From positions 1,860,001 to 1,924,000 of the forward strand of contig NZ_BMXT01000001.1 in NCBI RefSeq assembly GCF_014651895.1: a stretch of 64,000 nt of DNA, in the 5' to 3' direction. The notes under the pieces are model-generated. The model was given only the letters and a program-made list of their open reading frames with translations. It ran no database searches and had not been told where the DNA came from. This DNA comes from Rhodanobacter panaciterrae. GTDB lineage: Bacteria; Pseudomonadota; Gammaproteobacteria; Xanthomonadales; Rhodanobacteraceae. A program made the position numbers and the translations under genes. Every line of letters starts with the position of its first letter. Position 1 is the first letter of the stretch. This document shows positions 35,070-42,959 of this stretch, piece by piece.

Positions 35070-36281
35070 ATGCTGCCCCGCCGCCCTCATGAACTGCCAC
35101 CGACCGCCGGCTTGCCGCTGCGGCTGGCCGACCTGCGTCCGGGCGCGGCAACCCTGGCCGACGACATCGCAGCGCAACTGGGCACGCCGCCACTGCAACT
35201 GGAATGCTCCGGCACCGCCTCGCTGCTGATCGCTCTGACGGCACTGCATGAACTGCAGCCGCAACGGCGTCGCGTCGTGGTGCCCGCCTACACCTGTCCG
35301 CTGGTGGCGATCGCCGTGCAGCAGGCCGGGCTCGAACTGCAGTTGTGCGACCTGCGTGCCGGTCACTACGACATGGATCCGGCCGCACTGCGTGCCGCCT
35401 GTGACGAACGCACGCTGGCGATCATTCCCACCCATCTGGCCGGCCGCGTCGCCGATGCCGACGATGCGCTTGCCGTGGCGCGCAGCGTCGGCGCCTATGT
35501 GATCGAGGATGCGGCGCAGGCGCTGGGCGCGCGCGACAAAGGCGTCAGCGTGGGCCTCGCTGGCGACATCGGCTTTTTCAGCCTGGCCGCCGGCAAGGGA
35601 CTGTCGATCTACGAAGGCGGCCTGCTGCTGGCACGCGATCCGAAACTTCAGGAACAGCTCGCACGCACCGCCGCGCGCATCGTGCCGCACAGTCTCGGTT
35701 GGGAATGGAAGCGCAGCATCGAACTGCTCGGCTACGCTGCGCTGTACCAGCCACGCGGCCTGCGATTGGCCTATGGCAATCCGCTTCGGCATGCCTTGCG
35801 TCGTGGCGATCCGGTTGCCGCGGTAGGCGATGACTTCCCGTTGACGATACCGCTGCACCGCGTCGGGCGCTGGCGTCAGGTCGTCGGTACGCATGCCGCC
35901 ACCCGCCTGCCGGCGTTTCTCGATCAGTTGTCTGCGCAGGCACAACGCCGCCTGCCGCGGCTGCGCCGGATCGACGGCATCGAGGCACTCGATGATCCCG
36001 CCGGCGCACAAGGTACTTGGCCGTTTCTGTTATTGCTGCTGCCCGATCAACGGCGCCGCGATGCGGCGCTGGCGCAGCTGTGGTCCTCCGGCTTGGGCGT
36101 CAGCCGTCTGTTCATCCACGCCCTGCCCGACTATGCCTATCTCGCCGGCGTGGTGCCACCGCAGGACGTACCGAACGCGCGCGATTTCGCCGCACGCAGC
36201 CTGAGCATCAGCAACAGTCCATGGGTGACTGACGACGACTTCGAGACGATCTGCCGCACGCTGGAATCCGTGCTGGCCTGA
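35070..36281 (+). CDS. DegT/DnrJ/EryC1-family PLP aminotransferase
   Basis: A 403-residue fold-I PLP enzyme. D147 (IEDAAQALGA) contacts the pyridine nitrogen and K176 (FFSLAAGKGLSIYEGG) is the probable Schiff-base lysine. VVPAYTCPLVA is the usual cofactor phosphate region. Members transaminate keto-sugars or related carbonyls in cell-surface and antibiotic pathways; the substrate here is unknown. It ends the hydrolase-transporter operon and converges with the UPF0489-like gene, one base apart. Confidence 0.88.
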   Translation: MLPRRPHELPPTAGLPLRLADLRPGAATLADDIAAQLGTPPLQLECSGTASLLIALTALHELQPQRRRVVVPAYTCPLVAIAVQQAGLELQLCDLRAGHYDMDPAALRAACDERTLAIIPTHLAGRVADADDALAVARSVGAYVIEDAAQALGARDKGVSVGLAGDIGFFSLAAGKGLSIYEGGLLLARDPKLQEQLARTAARIVPHSLGWEWKRSIELLGYAALYQPRGLRLAYGNPLRHALRRGDPVAAVGDDFPLTIPLHRVGRWRQVVGTHAATRLPAFLDQLSAQAQRRLPRLRRIDGIEALDDPAGAQGTWPFLLLLLPDQRRRDAALAQLWSSGLGVSRLFIHALPDYAYLAGVVPPQDVPNARDFAARSLSISNSPWVTDDDFETICRTLESVLA

Positions 36282-36282
36282 A

Positions 36283-37164
36283 TCAACCGGACCTTGTGGC
36301 AATCGCGGCGAGCAATTGCAGATTCAACGCATGCTGCTGCGCCTGCCAGCCGGCCAGCTGCGCCGGATCGATGTCGGGCTGCTCGTCCATCGCCGACAGT
36401 CGGCGTTTCCACCAGCTCCGGTAGCGGTAATGCGAAACCTCGCCATTGATATCGCTGCCGACCAGACCATGGCGCAGGCTCTCGATCAACGCCAACGCAT
36501 GCTCCGTCAACAACTGGCCCTGATCCCAGTTGGTATGCGCTACCTCGGGTGAGAACGCGTCCTTGTCGATCGACAGATAGCTCGGCGGCGTCTGCGTGCG
36601 TTGCGCCTCGACAAACGCATCGACCATTGCTGCCGGTGTGTCGAAACTGCGGAACGCATGCGCCAGACCGAGCCGGCGCGACCAACCGGTGTCCACGCCA
36701 ATGCTCCAGTAGCTCAGCTTGCCGCGCCGCAGCGGGGTCAGATAGTTCTCCCACGCATGGCCACCACCGATATCGGCCGAGGTGATGCCGAGCACATGCA
36801 CATGACTGACCTGCGGCAGCATTGCCACTTTGCGCACCCACGAACCGCAATGCACGCCGAACGGAAAACGCATGTTGTCCGGATGGTTGTCGAGTACGAC
36901 CACCTGGAATGGTGTCTGCGATGGCAAGCGCGCGATCAGCGGCCAGCTCAGATGATGGAAGTCGCCACTACCCATGAACACGGTGCCGTACTCGGCCGGC
37001 AGCAACTCGTCCAGCATCGTGCCGAAGCGCTGCATGGTCGACAGTGAGCAGCCGAAGCGGATCGATTCCTGCCAATGCTCCAGCGGCAGCACCAGCCGAT
37101 CGGGCAACGGCCCGACCGAGCGGTCAATGTCGAGCACCACCGGCCGGTTCGCCAGATTATTCAT
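36283..37164 (-). CDS. UPF0489-like protein with an intact arginase-type dimetal site
   Basis: A 293-residue protein. GSGDFHHLS (H70 or H71), LDNHPDN (D92, H94, D96) and SIDKDAF (D200, D202) reproduce in order the H, DxHxD and DxD ligands of arginase/ureohydrolase enzymes. The sequence otherwise looks like the UPF0489 family, some members of which convert peptidyl arginine to ornithine in RiPP pathways. A hydrolase acting on a guanidine or amide is therefore plausible. The start MNNLANRP was chosen within an 8-bp overlap with the upstream acyltransferase gene. Confidence 0.8.
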   Translation of the reverse strand: MNNLANRPVVLDIDRSVGPLPDRLVLPLEHWQESIRFGCSLSTMQRFGTMLDELLPAEYGTVFMGSGDFHHLSWPLIARLPSQTPFQVVVLDNHPDNMRFPFGVHCGSWVRKVAMLPQVSHVHVLGITSADIGGGHAWENYLTPLRRGKLSYWSIGVDTGWSRRLGLAHAFRSFDTPAAMVDAFVEAQRTQTPPSYLSIDKDAFSPEVAHTNWDQGQLLTEHALALIESLRHGLVGSDINGEVSHYRYRSWWKRRLSAMDEQPDIDPAQLAGWQAQQHALNLQLLAAIATRSG

Positions 37165-38227
37165 CGCTAGCCTCCGTGGCCGCCTGCCAGCTGCGATCAC
37201 TTTCGAAATGGCTGCCGAGTCGACGCAGCAACGCGCGCAGCAGCGGATTGCGGGCATATACCGCATGCCGGGTGAAGGTCATGCTGGCACCGAGGAAGGA
37301 TTTGACTTCGGGATCGGTCCAGCCGGCCACGTAATGGCTCAGGCCACACTGCCGCGCGTAGTCGAGATTGTGCATCCAGCTGACGAAGTACAGGTTGTGC
37401 TCGCGCGCCTGCGGATAGGCGAAGCCCACGTACTTGTCGATCAGCTTGCCGCCATGTTCGTAGCAGAGGTTCCAACCAATCATCTGCCCCGCATGCCGAT
37501 AGACGAACACCACGCCGCCGCTGCCGGCATCCTGCAGCACCTCACGGAAAAACGCTGCGCTCAGCCGGTCGAAGTGGATATCGCTTTGCGCGTACACGTT
37601 GTCGAACAGCGCATAGAACTCGGCCAGCGTTGCTGCGTCGTCGAAGCGTGCGTCACCAGTGCGCACCGCCTCGATCTCCAGATCGGCACGCGAACGCAAC
37701 TTGCGCCGAATATTCTTCCTGCGCCCAGACGACAGTCGCGAGAGATACTCGTCGTCCGAGGCGAAATCGATCGGCACCCACGCCAGCGCCTGGCCTTCCA
37801 GCAATACATAGCCTTCACGTTCACAGGCATTGGCGAATTCACGCGCATATGCATTGTCGGCGTCGCTGAGCAGCGGCGAATCCTGCGCGATGTCCTTGAC
37901 GATCATCAGCTTGCATTCACGCCCATAGGCCACCTTCAGCCCTTGCGCAAGCACGGCGGGCGTCACGCTTGAGGGCAGCGGCGCGTACTCGGACACGGTG
38001 GTGCCGGCAAAGCGCGTGCGCCAGCGCAGCAGGCGCCCCCACCAGCGATACAGCGGTAACTGCGTCACCCGGCGGCGCAGCGCATCGTCCGCCGTGGTCA
38101 GCAGATCGAACGGCGCCACGAAGCTCGGCATGCCTTGCGGCGACAGCTGAACGGTAAAGCCGATTGGCGGCTGCGCCATGAAATGCGCCAGCAGTGCATC
38201 CGGTTCCAGTTGTGAAATGAAAGGCAT
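37157..38227 (-). CDS. FemAB/BioF2-like GNAT acyltransferase
   Basis: A 356-residue protein with a two-lobed GNAT arrangement. The stretch LSSGRRKNIRRKLR (residues about 165-178) is characteristic of BioF2-like Acetyltransf_6 or FemAB-like proteins, and FVYRHAGQMIGWNLCYEHGG with FVSWMHNLDYARQ belongs to the second lobe. Relatives transfer acyl or aminoacyl groups to amines. It is the first gene of a two-gene minus-strand operon with the arginase-fold protein and is divergent from the acyl carrier protein gene, 68 bp away, so acyl-ACP could be its donor (inference). Confidence 0.8.
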   Translation of the reverse strand: MPFISQLEPDALLAHFMAQPPIGFTVQLSPQGMPSFVAPFDLLTTADDALRRRVTQLPLYRWWGRLLRWRTRFAGTTVSEYAPLPSSVTPAVLAQGLKVAYGRECKLMIVKDIAQDSPLLSDADNAYAREFANACEREGYVLLEGQALAWVPIDFASDDEYLSRLSSGRRKNIRRKLRSRADLEIEAVRTGDARFDDAATLAEFYALFDNVYAQSDIHFDRLSAAFFREVLQDAGSGGVVFVYRHAGQMIGWNLCYEHGGKLIDKYVGFAYPQAREHNLYFVSWMHNLDYARQCGLSHYVAGWTDPEVKSFLGASMTFTRHAVYARNPLLRALLRRLGSHFESDRSWQAATEASDE

Positions 38228-38295
38228 GAGTAAGCCAATTTGCCTAGACTGGTGAGTATGTAAAACTGCGCTTTGCAGCCAGGAGCCTACTCGTC

Positions 38296-38568
38296 ATGAC
38301 CGATACGACCCAGCAACAGGTTTTCGACATCATCGCCAAGCAGGCCAAGATCGACGTGGCCATCATCAAGCCCGAGTCCACCCTGAAGGACTTGGGCATC
38401 GCTTCGCTGGAGGCGATCGAGCTGATCTTCGACATCGAGGAACACTTCAACATCACCTTCCCCGACCAGCAAGGCGCGAACTTCGACACCGACACGACGC
38501 AGAGTCTGGTCGATGCGGTGCAGAAGGCGCTGGATGAAAAAGCCGCTGCGGGCGAAGGATCGAAGTAA
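38296..38568 (+). CDS. Stand-alone acyl carrier protein
   Basis: A 90-residue acidic helical protein. S37 in LGIASLEAIEL is the expected phosphopantetheine site; the residue before it is Ala instead of the usual Asp of the DSL motif. FDIEEHFNITFPD is a typical helix III region. It carries acyl chains on a thioester. A poly-acidic C-terminal tail follows. Its stop codon shares a base with the ketosynthase start (TAATG), so the two are coupled. It is not the housekeeping acpP, which normally sits between fabG and fabF. Confidence 0.92.
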   Translation: MTDTTQQQVFDIIAKQAKIDVAIIKPESTLKDLGIASLEAIELIFDIEEHFNITFPDQQGANFDTDTTQSLVDAVQKALDEKAAAGEGSK

Positions 38569-39800
38569 TGTCGACTGTCTCCATGCGCCGCGTGGTGATC
38601 ACCGGCATGGGCGCGATCAGCCCGCTCGGCGTCGGCGCGGAGGCGCTGTGGCAAGGCCTGCGCGAAGGTCGCAGTGCGATCGGCCCGCTGCGTCATCCGG
38701 ATGCTGAGCGCCTGCGCGTGAAGGTTGCCGCGCAGGTGCCGGACAGTTTCGACCCGACCGCGAATATCGAAGAACGCACTCTGATCATGCTCGACCGCAC
38801 CTCCGAATTCGCGCTGCATGCCGCACGTGAGGCGATCGCGCAATCCGGGCTGGACTTCAGCCGGAACGGGCTCGGCGTGCGCACGGCGGTGGTGGTCGGC
38901 ACCGGCGTCGGTGGCGAAAACACCCAGGACGAACAGAGCAAGCGGCTGTACGGCGAGAATTCTCCGCGCGCGCATCCGCTCACCATCGTGCGGGTGATGA
39001 CGAACGCCTCGGCCAGCCAGATCAGCATTGCCTATGGCCTGCGCGGCCCGACCTTTGCCGTCGCCAGCGCCTGCGCCTCGGCGAACCACGCCATCATCCA
39101 GGCGGCGCAACTGATCCGCTACGGCATGGCCGACGCCGCCATTACCGGCGGCACTGAAGCCTGTCTGACCTACGGCGCCCTGCGCGCATGGGAAGCGATG
39201 CGCGTGCTGGCCGACGATACTTGCCGCCCTTTCAGCATCAACCGCCGCGGCCTGGTACTCGGCGAAGGCGCCGGTATCTTCGTGCTGGAATCGCTGGAAC
39301 ACGCGCAGGCACGCGGCGCCACCATCCTGGCCGAACTGGCCGGCGTCGGCATGACCGCGGATGCCACCGATATCGTGATGCCTAGCGCGGAAGGCTCCTC
39401 CGCAGCGATGAGCCAGGCGCTGGCCGACGCCGGCCTTAATGCCGACGATGTCGACTACATCAACGCCCACGGCACCGGCACGCAAGCCAACGATGTCACC
39501 GAGACCAAGGCGATCCGCCTCGCGTTCGGCACGCATGCCGATCGCCTCGCGGTGTCGTCGACCAAGTCGATGCATGGCCATGCACTGGGCGCTTCCGGCG
39601 CGCTGGAGCTGGTGGCCGTGGTCGGCGCCTTGCGCGACAGCGTGGTGCCGCCCACCGCGAACATGGACAAGGTCGACCCGGCCTGCGATCTGGACTACGT
39701 GCCGAACGTCGCCCGTGAGATGCCGGTGCGCGCGGCGCTGAGCAACTCGTTCGCGTTCGGTGGACTCAACGCAGTCTTGGCGCTCAAGCGCGCGCCGTAA
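38568..39800 (+). CDS. Beta-ketoacyl-ACP synthase, FabF/KAS II-like
   Basis: A 410-residue condensing enzyme with the complete Cys-His-His triad: C169 (SACASANHAI), H301 (NAHGTGTQANDVTE) and H338 (KSMHGHALGAS, with K333). It would condense malonyl-ACP with an acyl group on the adjacent ACP. The pairing with a private ACP, and no ketoreductase or dehydratase nearby, points to a specialised pathway that borrows other fatty acid synthesis enzymes or stops at a beta-keto product. A strong bidirectional terminator follows. Confidence 0.94.
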   Translation: MSTVSMRRVVITGMGAISPLGVGAEALWQGLREGRSAIGPLRHPDAERLRVKVAAQVPDSFDPTANIEERTLIMLDRTSEFALHAAREAIAQSGLDFSRNGLGVRTAVVVGTGVGGENTQDEQSKRLYGENSPRAHPLTIVRVMTNASASQISIAYGLRGPTFAVASACASANHAIIQAAQLIRYGMADAAITGGTEACLTYGALRAWEAMRVLADDTCRPFSINRRGLVLGEGAGIFVLESLEHAQARGATILAELAGVGMTADATDIVMPSAEGSSAAMSQALADAGLNADDVDYINAHGTGTQANDVTETKAIRLAFGTHADRLAVSSTKSMHGHALGASGALELVAVVGALRDSVVPPTANMDKVDPACDLDYVPNVAREMPVRAALSNSFAFGGLNAVLALKRAP

Positions 39801-39840
39801 CGACCCGCTCCGCAACGGCATTTCGCCCGGCAACAAACAA

Positions 39841-39873
39841 AAGAACCCGGCGAGCGATCGCCGGGTTCTTTTT
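39841..39873. terminator. Bidirectional terminator between ketosynthase and aminotransferase
   Basis: AAGAACCCGGCGA and TCGCCGGGTTCTT pair perfectly over 13 bp around a GCGA loop, with T residues after the stem on the plus strand and an A-rich stretch before it. It sits 40 bp after the ketosynthase stop and 29 bp from the stop of the opposing gene. Confidence 0.92.
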
Positions 39874-39901
39874 GCGCGTGATGATCCACGCGCGGCCAAG
39901 C

Positions 39902-41302
39902 TCAGCCCTTCTTGGCTTTGGTCAGCAGCTGATCGAGCAGCGACATCGCCAGATCGATTTCTTCGTGCGTGATGTCCAGCGACGGCGCGAACGTGATCAC
40001 GTTTTTGTACCAGCCGCCCACGTCCAGCACGAGGCCGATCTTCTTGCCGTTGTGCTCGAGGTCACCGGCCAGGCCGATGTCGACCATCTTGTCGAGCAGT
40101 TCCTTGTTCGGCGTGAAGCCGTCGTCGGTGCAGATCTCGGCGCGCAGCGCGAGGCCGAGGCCGTCGACGTCGCCGATTTCCTTGTGCTTCTTCTGCAGGT
40201 CGCGCAGGCCGTCGAGGAAATGCGCGCCCTTCTTCGGCACCGTGGTCTCGTAGTCCAGCTCGTAACCCATCTTGATCACTTCCAGACCCAGCGCGGTGCC
40301 GAGCGGGTTGGAATTGAACGTGGAATGGGTCGAGCCCGGCGGGAACACGGTCGGGTTGATCAGCTCTTCGCGCGCCCACAGGCCGGACAGCGGATTCAGG
40401 CCGTTGGTCAGCGCCTTGCCGAACACCACGATATCCGGCGTCACGCCGAAATTCTCGATCGACCACAGCTTGCCGGTGCGCCAGAAACCCATCTGGATTT
40501 CGTCGGACACCATCAGGATGCCGTACTTGTCCAGCACCTTCTTCAAGCCCTTGAAGAAGCCCGGCGGCGGGATCACGTAACCGCCGGTGCCCTGGATCGG
40601 CTCGACGTAGAACGCGGCGTATTCGCACTGGTTCGTCTTCGGGTCCCACACGCCGTTGTATTCGGTCTCGAACAGGCGCTCGAACTGGCGCACGCAGCTG
40701 TCGGAATACTCTTCCGGCGTCATGCCCTTGGGGCGACGGAACGGATACGGGAACGGCAGGAACATCGCGCGTTCGCCGAAATGGCCGAAACGGCGGCGAT
40801 AGCGATAGCTCGACGTGATCGACGACGCGCCCAGCGTGCGGCCGTGGTAGCCGCCCTCGAACGCGAACATCAGGCTCTTGCCGTTGCTGGCGTTGCGCAC
40901 GATCTTCAGCGAATCCTCGATCGCCTGCGCACCACCGACGTTGAAGTGCACGCGGCCATCAAGGCCGAATTTCTTCTTCGCATCCAGCGCCACCGTCTTG
41001 GCCAGCTCGATGCGGGTCTGGTGCAGGTACTGGCTGGCGACCTGTGGCAAGCGATCGATCTGATCCTTCAGCACGTTGTTGAGGCGCTTGTTGCCGTAGC
41101 CGAAGTTGACCGCCGAGTACCACATCTGCAGATCGAGAAACGGCGTGCCGGCGGTGTCGAACATGTAGCTGCCTTCGCCGTGACGGAAGATCTTCGGCGG
41201 GTCCACGTAATGTACGGTGTCACCGAACGAGCTGTACTTCGCCTCGTCGGCGAGCAGCTGCGCGTCGTCGATGAAGCCGGCGGCGGTCTTGTCGATTTTC
41301 AT
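39902..41302 (-). CDS. Class III aminotransferase (annotated in relatives as aspartate aminotransferase family)
   Basis: A 466-residue fold-I PLP enzyme. FEGGYHGRTLGASS, D267 (MVSDEIQMG) and Schiff-base K296 (VVFGKALTNG) identify the class III group, which usually acts on omega-amino groups or amino-aldehydes. The N-terminus YSSFGDTVHYVDPPKIF and the C-terminus are unlike well-studied members, so the substrate is open. The start MKIDKTAAGF was selected; the open frame extends 46 codons upstream without sense. It follows the HAD phosphatase gene by 55 bp on the same strand and probably shares its transcript. Confidence 0.9.
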   Translation of the reverse strand: MKIDKTAAGFIDDAQLLADEAKYSSFGDTVHYVDPPKIFRHGEGSYMFDTAGTPFLDLQMWYSAVNFGYGNKRLNNVLKDQIDRLPQVASQYLHQTRIELAKTVALDAKKKFGLDGRVHFNVGGAQAIEDSLKIVRNASNGKSLMFAFEGGYHGRTLGASSITSSYRYRRRFGHFGERAMFLPFPYPFRRPKGMTPEEYSDSCVRQFERLFETEYNGVWDPKTNQCEYAAFYVEPIQGTGGYVIPPPGFFKGLKKVLDKYGILMVSDEIQMGFWRTGKLWSIENFGVTPDIVVFGKALTNGLNPLSGLWAREELINPTVFPPGSTHSTFNSNPLGTALGLEVIKMGYELDYETTVPKKGAHFLDGLRDLQKKHKEIGDVDGLGLALRAEICTDDGFTPNKELLDKMVDIGLAGDLEHNGKKIGLVLDVGGWYKNVITFAPSLDITHEEIDLAMSLLDQLLTKAKKG

Positions 41303-41357
41303 GGGGAATGATCCGGAATGATTCGGGGGTGTCAGAAGAAAACAGCGTGCGACGCGA

Positions 41358-42059
41358 TCAGGAAATCGCGCGCGCCGGCTCATGATGCCAATGGCTGGCC
41401 AGGCTGCCATCGAGCAGCTTGGGCAGGAACTCCAGCGCATCCTCGAAACCGGTGATCGGCACGTAGTCGATGCCGGTGGCCCGGCAATGCTCGATCAGGC
41501 GATGCTTGGCGAACACGAAGTCGACGCGGTCGGCGGCGCAGAAATCCGAGGCGCCGTCGCCGATCAGCAAGGTCTTCGCGCCGGTCGTGCGGGCCTGCGC
41601 CACGCAGGCGCACTTGCAGGTACCGCTGCGGCAACCGTCCGCCTGGAACGGCGAGGTCAGCTGCCACTGCTTCGGCGGCTCGGCCGGTGACAGGTGGTTC
41701 GCTGCCAGCGGCAGCGTGTCCAGACCGTAGCGGCCGAGAATCTTGTGGATCGCGTAATCGAGACCGTCGCTGACCACGCGGATCGGCACGTTCAGTTCGC
41801 GCGCCTTCGCCACGAAGCCGGGAAACGCATGGTCGATCCACAGCTCGCCCAGATGCGCGTCGAGTTCCGCGCGGGTCATCTGCAGCAGATCGACCTGGCC
41901 GGACATGCACTCGCGCGAACCGATGCGGCCGGCGCGCCAGTCCTGCTCCAGCACTTCCCAGCCGGGGCGGCCGAAACGGTCGAGCAGGGAGTCGATCACG
42001 TCTTCGACGGAAATGGTGCCGTCGAAATCACACAGGATGGTCCAGCCAGACTCGGACAT
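41358..42059 (-). CDS. MtnX-like HAD-IB family phosphatase
   Basis: A 233-residue HAD hydrolase. D11 and D13 in LCDFDGTIS are the nucleophile and acid; VVSDG is motif II and LIGDGASDFCAA is motif IV. Members such as MtnX remove phosphate from small phosphorylated metabolites. No other methionine-salvage gene is present, so an MTA pathway role is unlikely here. It is the first gene of the minus-strand pair with the class III aminotransferase. A Cys-rich segment (CRSGTCKCAC, near residue 145) is unusual and might bind a metal. Confidence 0.88.
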   Translation of the reverse strand: MSESGWTILCDFDGTISVEDVIDSLLDRFGRPGWEVLEQDWRAGRIGSRECMSGQVDLLQMTRAELDAHLGELWIDHAFPGFVAKARELNVPIRVVSDGLDYAIHKILGRYGLDTLPLAANHLSPAEPPKQWQLTSPFQADGCRSGTCKCACVAQARTTGAKTLLIGDGASDFCAADRVDFVFAKHRLIEHCRATGIDYVPITGFEDALEFLPKLLDGSLASHWHHEPARAIS

Positions 42060-42249
42060 CGGTAACTCACGCTAATAACGATACTGCACAGGGTAGAAAC
42101 GCTGCCTTTCGGTGTCCTTTCCCCCACCCGGCATGCACACCCTTCCGTACAGCTGACTGCCGCCACCGTTGATAAGCAAACCGAAAGCTGAACCGGGTAA
42201 CTTTCGAACTCCGAAGACAGGCCCGCGCCTGCCATGTGGGAGACATGAC

Positions 42250-42876
42250 ATGCCCGCATTGCGATCCTGGCTGTTCAGCGCCGCCATGCTTCTGGCTTCA
42301 GGGAGCGCCTGTGCCGCTGGCGGCCCACTGGGCATCGACCACCGCCTCCATTACGACAACAGCGGCATCTGGAAGCGCACAAACCAGAACGTGCTGATGT
42401 ACGGCACTATCCTCACGGTCGCCGGTGGCGCCTTCGCCTTCGGCGATCAGGACAAGCTGGGTGACACGTTTTGGCGCTCCGTGGATGCACTGGTCATCAC
42501 CAGTATCGGCACTGAGGCGCTGAAGTTCACTTTCCAGCGCGAGCGGCCTACGCAAACCAGCAATCCCGATCGCTTCTTCGCCGGATCGCATGCGCAGAGT
42601 TTCCCGAGTGGCGAAGTGGCAGCCATCTCGGCGGCGGTCACGCCGTTCATTGCCAACTACGGTGAAGATCATCCCGCGGTCTATGCACTGGCCCTGCTGC
42701 CGGTCTACGACGCAGTGGCGCGCATGAAAGTTCGCGCCCACTGGCAGAGCGACGTGCTGGTCGGTGCCGCGATCGGCACCGGGGTCGGACTATGGGCAGC
42801 CCACCGCAACTCGCCGCTGATCATCGGCTGGCTGCCCGGCGGCTTCCAGGTCGGCTTCATCCATCATTTCAAGTGA
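42250..42876 (+). CDS. PAP2-family phosphatase, exported
   Basis: A 208-residue protein with signal peptide (about 1-23, ending ACAA) and the three PAP2 motifs: KFTFQRERP, SFPSGEVA and RMKVRAHWQSDVLVG. In the second motif the usual catalytic SGH is SGE, so the histidine that acts as acid/base is replaced. Activity may therefore be altered. GGGAG lies seven bases before the start. Related enzymes dephosphorylate phosphatidic acid or undecaprenyl diphosphate on the outer face of the inner membrane. Confidence 0.87.
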   Translation: MPALRSWLFSAAMLLASGSACAAGGPLGIDHRLHYDNSGIWKRTNQNVLMYGTILTVAGGAFAFGDQDKLGDTFWRSVDALVITSIGTEALKFTFQRERPTQTSNPDRFFAGSHAQSFPSGEVAAISAAVTPFIANYGEDHPAVYALALLPVYDAVARMKVRAHWQSDVLVGAAIGTGVGLWAAHRNSPLIIGWLPGGFQVGFIHHFK

Positions 42877-42920
42877 TGCTTTCGCACATCACGCGGGACA
42901 TGCAGCGCTGATCGGTATCC

Positions 42921-42937
42921 TGTAAGAGAAAACTAAG
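42921..42937 (-). promoter_or_regulatory. PmrA/QseB-like direct repeat before the RND operon
   Basis: On the minus strand the sequence is CTTAGT-N5-CTTACA, similar to the (C/T)TTAA(G/T)-N5 direct repeat bound by PmrA/QseB-type regulators. A related site, CTTACA-N5-CTTAAG, lies before the response regulator gene at 51801. The site is 22 bp before the first efflux gene. Confidence 0.4.
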
Positions 42938-42959
42938 CAGGTCGCCATGAAAATGGCTC

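Noticed and set aside
38228..38295. Sigma-70 promoter for the ACP gene (TTGCCT near 38240)
   Set aside because: No -10 element lies at 16-18 bp. A promoter must exist in this 68-bp gap but I cannot place it.
39872..41311. 479-codon open frame on the plus strand
   Set aside because: It is antisense to the class III aminotransferase, whose PLP motifs are clear.
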